Origin: Clostridia bacterium
GTDB lineage: Bacteria > Bacillota > Clostridia > Oscillospirales > CAG-272
Direction: 5' to 3'
NCBI GenBank assembly: GCA_017463125.1
Contig: JAFTPV010000017.1
Location: 1 to 64,000 of the forward strand
DNA length: 64,000 nucleotides
The notes below the pieces were generated by a model. That model did not search any database, was not told the DNA's origin, and saw only the letters and a list, made by a program, of their open reading frames with translations. Positions 16,979-26,375 of this stretch are shown here, piece by piece (the first letter of the stretch is position 1; every line of letters begins with the position of its first letter). A program made the position numbers and the translations under genes.

Positions 16979-18208
16979 CTACGCTTTTACTATAAGGGCG
17001 TTAGCTCCTAAAGCGTTTAGCTTTTCTATCGGCGACTCGTATCCGCGAAGGACTATTTCGGGCGAGAGTACGGTGCTCTCTCCCCTTGCTGCAAGCGCCG
17101 TAATTATACAGGCGGCACCTCCTCTAAGATCGGTGGCTGTTGCTTCAGCGGGGATTATATTTGATTTTTCTATCATAACGCCACCGTTGTACGCCCTGGA
17201 GGCAAGCCCGAAGGCAGATAAACTCTCAAGATATCCAAACCTTGTAGGAAAGACTCTATCGTATATCTCACCGCCAGAGAGGACGGCAAGAAGCGGCGCC
17301 ATAATGGGCTGAAGATCTGTTGGAAAGGCGGGATACGGCTCTGCCGTGATCTTTGCGTAACGACAAAAATCGCCTCTACGAGCGCTTATTATATCTTCGA
17401 GCTGCGTAACAGTAGCGCCAATATTTCGCAGAGTATCGCAGAAGGCAGACATATCCGATACCGACACCCCTCTGACGCTTACCTCCCCATCTGTAACCAA
17501 GCCTGCCGCAAGGTAGGTTCCCGCCTCAATCATATCACCTATAATACTGCACTCCCCTCCCGAAAGCTCGCCTCCGACTACCGTCAGGTGAGTATCCGAG
17601 AGGGTTATTTTTGCGCCCATTGAGCGAAGAAAATCTATAAGGCAGAGAATGTGCGGCTCTCTCGCATATCCGAAAATACGGCTCTCTCCCCGTGCCGCAG
17701 AAGCAAGAATAAGCGCATTTGCCGTTGCGCCGACGCTACACTTTGAAAACTCTATATCTACCCCACGTAGCTTATCTCTGTAAAGCGTATCCCCCTCAAG
17801 CCTTGCACCAAAGCGCTCTGCCGCGAAAAGATGAAGGTCTATCGGACGCTCGGCAAAGGCACACCCACCGAAATCGGAAAGCCTTACCCTACCGAATCTT
17901 GAAAGCGATGCTCCTATAAGATAGGTGGACGCTCTTATCTTAACGAGGTGGTGGCGGCTCGGCTCTGTATAATGAAGAGTGCGCGTATCGATTGTCAGGG
18001 TGTCCCCCGCCCTTTGTATTATTGCACCGAAGCTCTCAAGTATCTCAAGTGTCACCCTTACGTCGAGTATATCGGGAACGTTATGTATTTTAGACACGCC
18101 CTTTGCTATAAGGGTGGAAAACAAAACAGGAAGGGCGGCATTCTTTGACCCGCCGATACCGACCTCGCCAAAAAGAGAAATGCCGCCTTTGATAATTATC
18201 TTTTCCAT
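16979..18208 (-). CDS. murA: UDP-N-acetylglucosamine 1-carboxyvinyltransferase
   Basis: MurA transfers enolpyruvate from PEP to UDP-GlcNAc, the first committed step of peptidoglycan synthesis in the cytoplasm. The 409-residue protein shows GGSKNAAL with the Lys-Asn pair (about 22-23), the active-site Cys in GGCAFAERPIDLH (about 115, the fosfomycin target), and AFPTDLQP with the catalytic Asp (about 300). The C-terminus RGYESPIEKLNALGA is typical. It is the third gene of a minus-strand run with the QueG-like and DUF3810-like genes. Firmicutes often carry two copies (murA/murZ); which one this is cannot be told here. Confidence 0.95.
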   Translation of the reverse strand: MEKIIIKGGISLFGEVGIGGSKNAALPVLFSTLIAKGVSKIHNVPDILDVRVTLEILESFGAIIQRAGDTLTIDTRTLHYTEPSRHHLVKIRASTYLIGASLSRFGRVRLSDFGGCAFAERPIDLHLFAAERFGARLEGDTLYRDKLRGVDIEFSKCSVGATANALILASAARGESRIFGYAREPHILCLIDFLRSMGAKITLSDTHLTVVGGELSGGECSIIGDMIEAGTYLAAGLVTDGEVSVRGVSVSDMSAFCDTLRNIGATVTQLEDIISARRGDFCRYAKITAEPYPAFPTDLQPIMAPLLAVLSGGEIYDRVFPTRFGYLESLSAFGLASRAYNGGVMIEKSNIIPAEATATDLRGGAACIITALAARGESTVLSPEIVLRGYESPIEKLNALGANALIVKA

Positions 18209-18260
18209 ACCTTACTCCGAATAGCTTTTTTTCCATTATATTCGGAGAAAGAATTTAGGG

Positions 18261-19352
18261 TTACTTTTTAGATTTGAAATAAGAAACGGTAAGAGTTACC
18301 ACTCTGCCGTAGGTTACGACTCCGTCCGTGCCGTGACTCTTCAAGAAAAGGTCGTTCACAAAATTGGAAATGTCCGAGAGAATTGTGTCACCGTATTCGC
18401 GCGAGATGGCACTTGAGGCACGAAGGTCCGACAGCGCTCTTGCATCAAGTCCCCTTGCTATACTGTAATAGAGATCCGGGTCGGTTCTGTAGAGCGCCGA
18501 TGAAATATAAGAATACATATTCAATGCCGCAGAGTAGCATAGATAGGTATCCGGAGAGCTCGAAAGGACGAAATACGCCATAAAATTCGCCTCGTTCTCA
18601 CGCATAACACCTCGCTGGTGTGAAAGCTCGTGTCCCGCCGTAAATACCACGTCGTACATCGGATAATCTATATTTACATTAGCCTCACCCGTGTAATAGG
18701 TATATATGCCGCCAAGGCTTAAGTAGGACATAATGTTCAGAAGACCGACCCCCTTAGGAGTTGAGGAAAAGTCACCAAGAAAGCCGTATTTTTCAGAAAT
18801 TTCCTTATACGCATCGCAGATTATTTCACCCGACTCGCGAAGAGTGTAGTCGGGTTTTGAGATACCGTTTTCATCATATTCTATAAGCGGGCAAAGAGCA
18901 TTCACCTCATCGCGAAGAGCGGTCATTACCTCGGCAAGATTATCCTTATTAACCTCGCATATTTCAAAGCCTATTCGCTTATCGACCGTCGTCGTATTGT
19001 AGCCTATACCAAGCGCGATAACGTTACCTGAATATAAAAGAAGCAATACGGATACAAAATTTATTACAAACCTCAAGCCGCCCCCGCGCTTAAAGGCGCG
19101 GACTGCCAATATAACTACAACTATTATAATAATAGGTAGAAGAGCCAAGAGCAGCTCAAAGAGCGAAAACGGGAACAGCTCCCCAAATGCCGCCATCACT
19201 CTCCTGTAACCGTAGGAAACGGTTGAATTAAGAAAATCCGCAGCGCAAACGGAGCTTTTAGCTATCATAAGCAAAACGAGGGAGATCCCCGTTACAATAA
19301 ATGAAAACATCGCAAAGGCGGAAAACGCCTTTTTTCTTCCGTAATTTCTCAT
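18261..19352 (-). CDS. DUF3810-like membrane metallopeptidase candidate
   Basis: The 363-residue protein has three N-terminal membrane segments (about 15-35, 58-82 and 92-112) and a soluble outer domain. In that domain, AGHELSHQRGVMRENEANF (starting near 232) contains an HExxH-type zinc motif (His-Glu-Leu-Ser-His) with a following Glu that could be the third ligand. This matches DUF3810, a family annotated as a putative zinc peptidase. It sits between the QueG-like gene (32 bases) and murA (52 bases) on one transcript. A cell-envelope role is inferred from the murA link; no substrate is known. Confidence 0.82.
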   Translation of the reverse strand: MRNYGRKKAFSAFAMFSFIVTGISLVLLMIAKSSVCAADFLNSTVSYGYRRVMAAFGELFPFSLFELLLALLPIIIIVVVILAVRAFKRGGGLRFVINFVSVLLLLYSGNVIALGIGYNTTTVDKRIGFEICEVNKDNLAEVMTALRDEVNALCPLIEYDENGISKPDYTLRESGEIICDAYKEISEKYGFLGDFSSTPKGVGLLNIMSYLSLGGIYTYYTGEANVNIDYPMYDVVFTAGHELSHQRGVMRENEANFMAYFVLSSSPDTYLCYSAALNMYSYISSALYRTDPDLYYSIARGLDARALSDLRASSAISREYGDTILSDISNFVNDLFLKSHGTDGVVTYGRVVTLTVSYFKSKK

Positions 19353-19384
19353 TTCATCCTCAAATTTGACAAGTTTAATTTACA

Positions 19385-20200
19385 TTAATCTACAAAATCA
19401 TCTAAAATTTCAAGATTTCGCTCCACCGTTTTTCTTCCGCGCCATGCAAAAGCTCGTTTTGAAAATTCTTCCTTACTCATAGAAGAAAGTGAGTCCGCCG
19501 TAAGCGTATCTATCCTGTCCCGATAGAAGAATTCTATGGGAGTTTTTACCGGATTTTGGTTATAGGGGCACACGCTCTGACAAATATCGCAGCCCCATGC
19601 GGTGTTATATCTACGCATAAGACCTTTTTCATATTCCGTAAGAGCGCCCTTCTTTTGCGTTATGGCAGACAGGCACTCGGGCGACTCACCCCGCAAAGCG
19701 CCCGTAGGACAAGCCTCTCTGCAAGCGCCGCAGGATATACACCTTTTAGGCTCCTCAGGCGCTTTGGCAGATAGGATTTCCGGGTCAATATCGGTTATAA
19801 AGTCGCCGATAAATATGTAGGTGCCGTATTTTTCATTTATCAGAAGGCCGCTGTCCCCCGCTATACCAAGACCTGCCGCCAGAGCCGCGTGGCGCTCGTC
19901 TATGGGGCTGTGGTCACCGTAGCCGCGAAAGGAAGCGTCCGGGAATTGCTCTTTAATATACTCGCCAAGGCGGGCGCTTACCTCCCCTATTGCAATATGA
20001 TAATCAAGAGAGGCGCTATATCGGGAAATGTTTACGGTTTCTCCGGTATAGTAGGGCAAAAGATAGACAATTACGCTCCTCGGAGTAAAGTCCTCTCTCT
20101 TCATTATATCATCTCGCGTAACGACAAGGTCGGAATACGGGATGACGGCAAAATATTCAATTTTCATTTCACGGAAAAGCTCTTCAAGTCCGACATTCAT
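19385..20200 (-). CDS. epoxyqueuosine reductase-like protein (QueG/DUF1730 type)
   Basis: QueG reduces epoxyqueuosine to queuosine in tRNA using cobalamin and two 4Fe-4S clusters. The 271-residue protein has the DUF1730-type N-terminal half and a ferredoxin part with CISCGACREACP and CDICQSVCPYN cluster ligands. It lacks the C-terminal HEAT repeats and is shorter than typical QueG (about 310-380), so it may be a short form or a paralogue. ATG 20200 is chosen: GGCGG sits just before it, while earlier in-frame codons have none. A queT gene with a preQ1-type riboswitch in the same window supports a queuosine link. Confidence 0.82.
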   Translation of the reverse strand: MNVGLEELFREMKIEYFAVIPYSDLVVTRDDIMKREDFTPRSVIVYLLPYYTGETVNISRYSASLDYHIAIGEVSARLGEYIKEQFPDASFRGYGDHSPIDERHAALAAGLGIAGDSGLLINEKYGTYIFIGDFITDIDPEILSAKAPEEPKRCISCGACREACPTGALRGESPECLSAITQKKGALTEYEKGLMRRYNTAWGCDICQSVCPYNQNPVKTPIEFFYRDRIDTLTADSLSSMSKEEFSKRAFAWRGRKTVERNLEILDDFVD

Positions 20201-20222
20201 TTTATCACCGCCTTTCTTAATT

Positions 20223-20251
20223 ATTATACACCTACATTTGAAAAAATACAA
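20223..20251 (-). promoter_or_regulatory. promoter of queG-like / DUF3810 / murA run
   Basis: On the minus strand, TTGTAT (20246-20251), a 17-base spacer and a perfect TATAAT (20223-20228). It is back-to-back with the plsY promoter; their -35 boxes are eight bases apart. Confidence 0.7.
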
Positions 20252-20259
20252 GATATTTA

Positions 20260-20288
20260 TTGACTTTGCGGTAGTAAAATGCTATAAT
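20260..20288 (+). promoter_or_regulatory. plsY operon promoter
   Basis: TTGACT (20260-20265), a 17-base spacer and a perfect TATAAT (20283-20288). Confidence 0.8.
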
Positions 20289-20344
20289 TAGTTCCGAAGA
20301 AAATATTCCGCATTTAGAAAAATGCGGCAACGGAGGTTAAAATT

Positions 20345-21091
20345 ATGATTTTGAACGAAGGAATTCTTTATAGCACGCCAATTCCTGCTGACTCGTATCT
20401 GCAAATATTTTTTGCTGCTATAATTCTCGTTATACTCTCATCCTACCTTCTCGGCAGTGTGAACACGGCAATAGTAGTTTCAAAGCTGTTATATAAGGAC
20501 GATATCAGAAATCACGGAAGCGGTAATGCAGGACTTACGAATATGCTCCGCACGTACGGCAAGGGGGCTGCGGCTCTTACTCTGCTCGGCGATATGCTCA
20601 AAACCGTTTTTGCTATACTCATATCAGGACTTCTCTTCGGCCTTCACTATCAGAGCGGCATCAGCCTTCAGGATTACGGCTACGTTGCGGCGCTCTTTGC
20701 GGTTCTCGGCCATATTTTCCCTATATATTATAAATTTAAGGGCGGCAAGGGCGTTCTTGCCACAGCTACTGCGGCGCTTATTCTTACCCCCGTCCCCTTC
20801 CTTATACTTATCACCCTGTTTATAGTAATAGTTGCGATGTCAAAGTACGTATCCCTCGGCTCTGTGTCTGTTGCCGTGCTTTACCCCGTTTTAGTCAACG
20901 GATATTTCAGCTTTGCATTTGGGGCAACACCTCCCGGCATACTCTCGCTCTGCACTATAATTCTTGCTATACTTATCGTATGGTGCCATAGAGAAAACCT
21001 CAAGAGAATCTCTGATAAGACAGAGAGGAAAATTTCCTTTAAGAAAAAGGACGTTGAGGTAAAGAAGGAAGAGAACGAAGCTGATGAATAA
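20345..21091 (+). CDS. plsY: acyl-phosphate:glycerol-3-phosphate acyltransferase PlsY
   Basis: PlsY makes lysophosphatidic acid from acyl-phosphate and glycerol-3-phosphate, the first step of membrane phospholipid synthesis. The 248-residue membrane protein has the three family motifs: GSVNTAIV, GSGNAGLTN (about 60-68) and FKGGKGVLAT (about 137). The tail after residue 220 is Lys/Glu-rich and longer than in the usual 200-residue enzymes. GGAGG (20333-20337) precedes the ATG. It overlaps the next gene by eight bases. Confidence 0.95.
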   Translation: MILNEGILYSTPIPADSYLQIFFAAIILVILSSYLLGSVNTAIVVSKLLYKDDIRNHGSGNAGLTNMLRTYGKGAAALTLLGDMLKTVFAILISGLLFGLHYQSGISLQDYGYVAALFAVLGHIFPIYYKFKGGKGVLATATAALILTPVPFLILITLFIVIVAMSKYVSLGSVSVAVLYPVLVNGYFSFAFGATPPGILSLCTIILAILIVWCHRENLKRISDKTERKISFKKKDVEVKKEENEADE

Positions 21092-22253
21092 GGACGGTTT
21101 CGTTTCCCTGATTTTGCGCGCCTGCGAGCTCGATGCGACAAAGCGCCTTGTTTTCTCAAGACCGAATACCTCCGATGCTACGAAGATCTCTGCAAGGCTT
21201 ATTTCTCACAGAGGTCGCCGTTTTTTAGCGGCAGAGTATTCCCTTCCCGGAAACACCGTTTCGCAAAAGAATATTTCAGAGAGCGAAATTGTAGATTTTA
21301 TCATACCACTTTTTGATGAATACAGGCAGGTAAATCTCATAACGACTCTCGGTGATGCGGAGTGGAAGATTGGCAAAAAGGGAGAGGTCGTGCTTGGCGG
21401 TGACGCACTTTTACGAAAAACGTCGGGATCACCCCCTGACTTTGAGCGTGCTATCGAGTCGCTTGACAAGAAGAAAAACTATATTCTAGACGGTACGGAG
21501 CCGTTTCTTTACGAGCTTGGAATTTCCTCAAAAGACGGTCGTATTCACGATAAAAGGCAAGGAAAATTCAGGCAGATAAACCGTTTTCTCGAGCATATCG
21601 AGGATATTTACGACAGGCTCCCGAAGGATAGACCTCTCGTTATTTACGACCTATGCTCCGGAAAGAGCTATCTTTCCTTCGCGGTATACTACTACCTTAC
21701 CGAGATCAAGGAGAGAGAGGTTTCAATGCTCTCGGTTGACTTAAAGCGTGACGTTATCCTCTGGTGCGAGGCGCTGGCCGGGAGGCTCGGCTACTCGGGA
21801 ATGAGGTTTTTGACGATGGATATTGCAGAGCTGCGGGCAGACGATGCCGTTGATATGGTTATCTCTTTACACGCCTGCGATATTGCAACGGATATCGTGC
21901 TGAGCAACGCGGTACGTCTTGGCGCCGAGGTGATTTTATCCACTCCCTGCTGCCATAGATATCTTAAGGATAAAATAACAGCAGAGAGTCTGAAATTCAT
22001 AACCGACTATCCGCACATAGCAAATAAGCTCTCCGAGGCGGCAACTGACGCGCTCAGACTTCTGCGTCTTAAGGCAGCGGGCTACACGGTTGCGGCACTC
22101 GAGCTTACAGACCCGGAAAATACGCCGAAAAACACGCTTATACGGGCGGTTAAAAGCAGAAGAATTTCTGATAGCGAAAAGGAGAGATATCAGTCGGAAT
22201 ACGAGATGGCAAGAGCCTTTCTCGTAGGAGATAAATCTTACGAATACCTATAA
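21084..22253 (+). CDS. SAM-dependent methyltransferase, Methyltransf_32-like
   Basis: The 389-residue protein has a central region KFRQINRFLEHIEDI (about 153-167), then YDLCSGKSYLSFAVYYYL (about 188), the glycine-containing SAM-binding motif I of Methyltransf_32 proteins (METTL25/GSTCD relatives). A later STPCCHRYL stretch with two Cys resembles the family's active-site loop. The substrate is unknown; RNA is likely by family. It overlaps plsY by eight bases and is followed after 13 bases by tsaE, so it travels with tRNA-modification genes. Confidence 0.8.
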   Translation: MNKDGFVSLILRACELDATKRLVFSRPNTSDATKISARLISHRGRRFLAAEYSLPGNTVSQKNISESEIVDFIIPLFDEYRQVNLITTLGDAEWKIGKKGEVVLGGDALLRKTSGSPPDFERAIESLDKKKNYILDGTEPFLYELGISSKDGRIHDKRQGKFRQINRFLEHIEDIYDRLPKDRPLVIYDLCSGKSYLSFAVYYYLTEIKEREVSMLSVDLKRDVILWCEALAGRLGYSGMRFLTMDIAELRADDAVDMVISLHACDIATDIVLSNAVRLGAEVILSTPCCHRYLKDKITAESLKFITDYPHIANKLSEAATDALRLLRLKAAGYTVAALELTDPENTPKNTLIRAVKSRRISDSEKERYQSEYEMARAFLVGDKSYEYL

Positions 22254-22266
22254 GGAAACAAGCGAT

Positions 22267-22686
22267 ATGATTTATTATTCAAGCTGCGCTCAGGATACCG
22301 AGGAGATCGGGCGCAAGTTAGCGGCAAGGCTTGAGGACGAGGGAGTTACCCACGCCTTCATTGCTATGCGCGGCGAGATGGGGGTTGGAAAAACTGCGTT
22401 TACTCGCGGATTTGCCTCTCATTTCGGAATAAAGGGCGTAAAAAGTCCTACTTACACGATAGTGAACGAATATGCGGGCAGGCGCTCGGTTTTTCACTTT
22501 GATATGTACAGGATAGAGAATGATGACGACCTTTACTCTATCGACTTTGACGGATATACTGCAAGGGAGGGCTATATTATCGCCGAGTGGTCGGAAAATA
22601 TAGACGACTTTATCCCCGATGATGCTATATTCGTAACTATACTGCGCACAGACGGCGCTGATGGAAGGAAAATTATGGTAGAATGA
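22267..22686 (+). CDS. tsaE: tRNA threonylcarbamoyladenosine biosynthesis ATPase TsaE
   Basis: TsaE is the ATPase that works with TsaB and TsaD to form t6A at position 37 of ANN-decoding tRNAs. The 139-residue protein contains Walker A GEMGVGKTAF (about 37-46), SPTYTIVNEY and a HFDMYRIE motif, all standard. Its end overlaps the tsaB start by four bases (ATGA), giving coupled translation. Confidence 0.95.
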   Translation: MIYYSSCAQDTEEIGRKLAARLEDEGVTHAFIAMRGEMGVGKTAFTRGFASHFGIKGVKSPTYTIVNEYAGRRSVFHFDMYRIENDDDLYSIDFDGYTAREGYIIAEWSENIDDFIPDDAIFVTILRTDGADGRKIMVE

Positions 22687-23396
22687 AAATACTAGCTTTT
22701 GACGGAACGGCAAAGGTTGCCTCTGTCGCCGTATGCGACGGTGAGCGTGTGCTTGCCGCGTACAGCATTGATAACGGTCTTACCCAGAGTGAGCTGCTCT
22801 TGCCTATGGCGGAGGACGCGCTGAAATCCTTGAAGCTCGGCTTTTCTGACATTGACGCCTATGCTACGTCGGTTGGTCCAGGATCGTTTACCGGTGTCAG
22901 AATAGGTGTATCTCTCGTTAAAGGACTTGCCTTCGGAAGAGATATTCCGTGTATTGAGGTATCAACGCTTGAGGCTCTCGCCGAAAATCTTTCGGGACTT
23001 GAAGGAGTCATAGTTCCCTGTATGGACGCAAGACGCGCGCAGGTATATAACGCATTATTCATATCCTCGGATGAGGGGCTTGAAAGAATCACGGAGGACA
23101 GAGCTATTTCTCTCGACGCTCTTGTAAAGGAGCTGAAAGGGTATGAGGGAAAGAAAATATATCTTGTAGGCGACGGATACGGCGTTGCAAGAGCCGCACT
23201 GATAAAGGCGGGACTCACGATTGAGCACACGCCCGAGATTCTTATAAATGAAAATGCCGCAAGCGTTGCAAGAGTGGCACAAAGAAAATATGAGCGCGGA
23301 GAATATACTACGGATAATGCGCTCTCACCCATATACTTAAGATTACCCCAAGCGGAGCGTGAGCGGCTTGAGCGCGAGAGTAAGAAAAACGACTAA
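22683..23396 (+). CDS. tsaB: tRNA threonylcarbamoyladenosine biosynthesis protein TsaB
   Basis: TsaB is the non-catalytic ASKHA-fold partner that dimerises with TsaD in t6A synthesis. The 237-residue protein starts with ILAFDGTAKVASVAV and carries TSVGPGSFTGVRIGV (about 62-76), both diagnostic. tsaD is not in the window. The start overlaps tsaE by four bases. Confidence 0.95.
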   Translation: MKILAFDGTAKVASVAVCDGERVLAAYSIDNGLTQSELLLPMAEDALKSLKLGFSDIDAYATSVGPGSFTGVRIGVSLVKGLAFGRDIPCIEVSTLEALAENLSGLEGVIVPCMDARRAQVYNALFISSDEGLERITEDRAISLDALVKELKGYEGKKIYLVGDGYGVARAALIKAGLTIEHTPEILINENAASVARVAQRKYERGEYTTDNALSPIYLRLPQAERERLERESKKND

Positions 23397-23407
23397 GGAG
23401 AACTATA

Positions 23408-23860
23408 ATGAACAAAAAGCATATTTATATCGGAGCAGACAGTGCAGGATATAGCCTTAAGGAAGAGGTAAAGGAGCATCTTACAAGCCTTGGATATACA
23501 GTAAGCGACTGTGGCTGCGACTCGGAGGCATCGTGCCACTACCCCGTTTTTGCAAAGGCTGTTTGCGAAAAGGTGCGAGGCGACCTTGATGGCTCGTACG
23601 GCATTCTCATCTGCGGCACGGGTATCGGTATGTCTATGTGTGCAAACAAGCACAGGGGAATTCGTGCGGCACTCTGCTCGGATACGTATTCTGCAAAGAT
23701 GACAAGGCGTCATAACAACTCAAACGTTCTCTGTATGGGGGCGAGAGTTATCGGTTCTTGTCTTGCAATAGATATCGTTGACACCTTCCTCGAAAACGAA
23801 TTTGAAGGCGGAAGGCATCAGACGAGAGTCGAAATGATGATGGAAATAGAAAAGAATTGA
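23408..23860 (+). CDS. rpiB: ribose-5-phosphate isomerase B
   Basis: RpiB interconverts ribose-5-phosphate and ribulose-5-phosphate in the pentose phosphate pathway. The 150-residue protein has the LacAB/RpiB fold with GADSAGYSLK at the start, the active-site Cys in ICGTGIGMS (about 67-75), ANKHRGIRAALCSD and the late RHNNSNVLCMGARV. It lies 11 bases after tsaB; a terminator closes the transcript. Confidence 0.94.
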   Translation: MNKKHIYIGADSAGYSLKEEVKEHLTSLGYTVSDCGCDSEASCHYPVFAKAVCEKVRGDLDGSYGILICGTGIGMSMCANKHRGIRAALCSDTYSAKMTRRHNNSNVLCMGARVIGSCLAIDIVDTFLENEFEGGRHQTRVEMMMEIEKN

Positions 23861-23863
23861 TTT

Positions 23864-23903
23864 AAGAGGACGATGAACTTCAAAGGTTCTCCGTCCTCTT
23901 TTT
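23864..23903 (+). terminator. terminator after rpiB
   Basis: AAGAGGACG (23864-23872) pairs with CGTCCTCTT (23892-23900), with an inner AAC/GTT stem, followed by a T run. Confidence 0.8.
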
Positions 23904-23970
23904 GTGCAAAATTGATATAAAAAAATATATTTTTTGTAAATACTGTCAGTATGTAAAACTTTTCCTTATG

Positions 23971-23979
23971 TGATAAAAT
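23971..23979 (+). promoter_or_regulatory. extended -10 before the GH20 gene
   Basis: TGATAAAAT (23971-23979) is an extended -10 element. The -35 at 17-base spacing (ATGTAA, 23951-23956) is poor, so activation or a weak promoter is likely. Confidence 0.4.
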
Positions 23980-24014
23980 GAGATGTATATCGCACAAGGT
24001 TTATGGAGGTCTTT

Positions 24015-26375
24015 ATGTTTATTGGTAATTTAGAAATCAAGGATTTGCGCTTTACAAGAATGGGAACGGATATAGAAACCGTGCCGACAAGTATTGAAAA
24101 CGGCATTTACACATGGAGCTACGGCGTACTCTCGGACACGGGTCTTGATATTCATATCGAGCTCGGAAGAGAATGCTATGTTGGTACTGTTAAGATACCG
24201 CTTCAGCCGCCGAAGGCATCGGTATATTCCGCCGAGGTAATAAGCGAGGGTAAGATCGTCGGCAGATACGCTGCGGAAACAGGAAAGATAGTCTACGGCA
24301 CGATAACGGTAGAGGTCGGTGCCGTTGCAAAGGAGCTTATCATAAGGCTCTATTCATCTACCGAGGAGATGGTTTTTGCAGTTCCGGAGATAACCGCCTG
24401 CTACGATGACAGCGAGCCGTTTCTTTGGCCTAGAGCGAAAAAAATGCAGTCTGGATGCGGCAAGGTGAAAATTAAAGAAATCACCTCTGACGGCTCGGAG
24501 GACGGCGAATATGTAAAGAACTTTTTACATAACAGGCTCAAAGAGCGCTTTGGCGACTGCTTTGACGCGGGAGGTGTACCCGTAACTATTCGCTGTGACG
24601 CATCAGAGGATTACGACGGTGAGAGATTTACCGTCAGCGTAAGGTCCGACGGTGTTTTGGTGACTGCAAAAAAGAGGCTTACCCTGCTTTACGCGGCTCT
24701 TGCGTTACTCGACATCACTGACGGCGGTGAGCTGCCTATCATCGAGATAGACGACAAGCCTACGAAGGAAATGCGAGGCGTGCATATCGGCATGCCGAAG
24801 AGGGAGAACCTTAGTTTTGTAAAAAGGCTCTTTGAATACGTATTTCTGCCCCTCAGGTATAATCACATTATAGTGCAGTTCTGCGGAGGCGTCAGATACG
24901 ACTCTCATCCCGAGATTGCGGAGGCATACCTTGAAGCCGTCAGAAAGTTTGAGCTGGGACTTGCTCCCAGATTTCCTCATGATTACATGGCGTGCGAGGG
25001 TACGGTGCTTGAAAAGCACGAGGTTTCGGACATGCTCGCTTATGCAAGAGAGCTTGGATTTGAGATAATCCCCGAGCTTCAGACGCTCGGTCACGTTCAA
25101 TGGGTTACAAATGCTCATCCCGAAATTTCAGAGCGTGAGGAAAATGATAAAATCGTTACTGATACCTCTAACGAGGATCTTCGCCCTACTAATTTCTACA
25201 CCCACTGCTACTGCCCCTCAAACGAGAAGAGCTACGAAATAATGTTCGACCTTCTTGATGAGATAATCGAGATGGCAAAGCCCGAAAGATACGTACACAT
25301 GGGTCACGACGAGGTATACCACCTCGGACTTTGCGAAAAGTGCAAAAAAATACCCCACCACGAGCTATTCGCGAGGGATATTATGCGATATTATACTTAT
25401 CTCAAATCAAAGGGGCTTAATGTGGCGATATGGTCGGATATGCTACAGCCCGTTACCCAGTACCAAACATATCCTGCGATAAATCTCGTGCCCAAGGATA
25501 TACTTATGCTCGACTTTATCTGGTACTTCCATCTTAAAGAGGATATTGAAGAAAATCTCTTTGCGGACGGATATCATAACGTTATGATCGGAAATCTTTA
25601 TTCCTCTCATTTCCCGAGATACACGAAGCGAATGATGAATGAAAATCTTTTGGGCGGTCAGGTTTCGCTCTGGTGTGCCATGAACGAGCGAGCTATGGCG
25701 GAAAAAGGCAAGTTCTTCGAGCTTCAGTATACGTCGGAGCTTCTTTGGAATCCCGAAAAGTACACGGAGAATATGCGCTCGGTTTACAACTACGTTATAT
25801 CAAGAAAAATCCAGCCCCGCATGCGCGATGAGCTTCGAGGAGTATACTCACTCTCGGGCTACGAGGAATACGACATTAAGCTGCCCTCAGGCTCGAAGAA
25901 AGGGATACCCTCGGCGCTGTTGGAGGTATGTCCCGATACGGTTATAGCAGACGGTGCTTCCGTAAACGTTGCCAATAGCTTTGACAGGCTTGTTTTTGAG
26001 CAGGCAACGCTTATGCGCGGTCAGCGCAACTCTTGGAAGCCTCTGATAATCTCGGGTGTATATACCATAGAGTACGAGGACGGTACGAGAGAGGAGCTTC
26101 CCGTAAGATACAGCGGAAACGTACAATGGCTGAAGGCAAAATACGGTATGCCGCTCTTTGAGGCAAATTACCGTCACGACGGATATATCGCAACGTGGCA
26201 GTGCGACCCCGCTTACGAAACGACAAACGAGCTTGGTGAGGCTCTGCTGATAAGCGGTCACGTTTGGGAAAACCCGCATCCTGACAAGAAAATTTTGACA
26301 GTTTCTTATAAAGCTGACGAGGCAGATTTTGCGGTCCTTATTCTTGCAGGTCTTAAGGGCTTCAAGAAGAGGTAG
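24015..26375 (+). CDS. GH20-type beta-N-acetylhexosaminidase
   Basis: Glycosidase of family GH20, which removes terminal GlcNAc or GalNAc by substrate-assisted catalysis. The 786-residue protein has an N-terminal beta-rich domain (about 1-235), the barrel with RGVHIGMPK (about 255), IIPELQTLGHVQW, and the catalytic Asp-Glu pair in HMGHDEVY (Asp432, Glu433), then a C-terminal beta-sandwich-like region (about 630-786). There is no signal peptide, so it probably acts inside the cell on imported glycans. ATG 24015 is preferred: GGAGG (24005-24009) sits five bases before it, and an earlier in-frame ATG (24003) overlaps that site. It ends 14 bases inside the convergent MecA-like gene. Confidence 0.88.
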   Translation: MFIGNLEIKDLRFTRMGTDIETVPTSIENGIYTWSYGVLSDTGLDIHIELGRECYVGTVKIPLQPPKASVYSAEVISEGKIVGRYAAETGKIVYGTITVEVGAVAKELIIRLYSSTEEMVFAVPEITACYDDSEPFLWPRAKKMQSGCGKVKIKEITSDGSEDGEYVKNFLHNRLKERFGDCFDAGGVPVTIRCDASEDYDGERFTVSVRSDGVLVTAKKRLTLLYAALALLDITDGGELPIIEIDDKPTKEMRGVHIGMPKRENLSFVKRLFEYVFLPLRYNHIIVQFCGGVRYDSHPEIAEAYLEAVRKFELGLAPRFPHDYMACEGTVLEKHEVSDMLAYARELGFEIIPELQTLGHVQWVTNAHPEISEREENDKIVTDTSNEDLRPTNFYTHCYCPSNEKSYEIMFDLLDEIIEMAKPERYVHMGHDEVYHLGLCEKCKKIPHHELFARDIMRYYTYLKSKGLNVAIWSDMLQPVTQYQTYPAINLVPKDILMLDFIWYFHLKEDIEENLFADGYHNVMIGNLYSSHFPRYTKRMMNENLLGGQVSLWCAMNERAMAEKGKFFELQYTSELLWNPEKYTENMRSVYNYVISRKIQPRMRDELRGVYSLSGYEEYDIKLPSGSKKGIPSALLEVCPDTVIADGASVNVANSFDRLVFEQATLMRGQRNSWKPLIISGVYTIEYEDGTREELPVRYSGNVQWLKAKYGMPLFEANYRHDGYIATWQCDPAYETTNELGEALLISGHVWENPHPDKKILTVSYKADEADFAVLILAGLKGFKKR

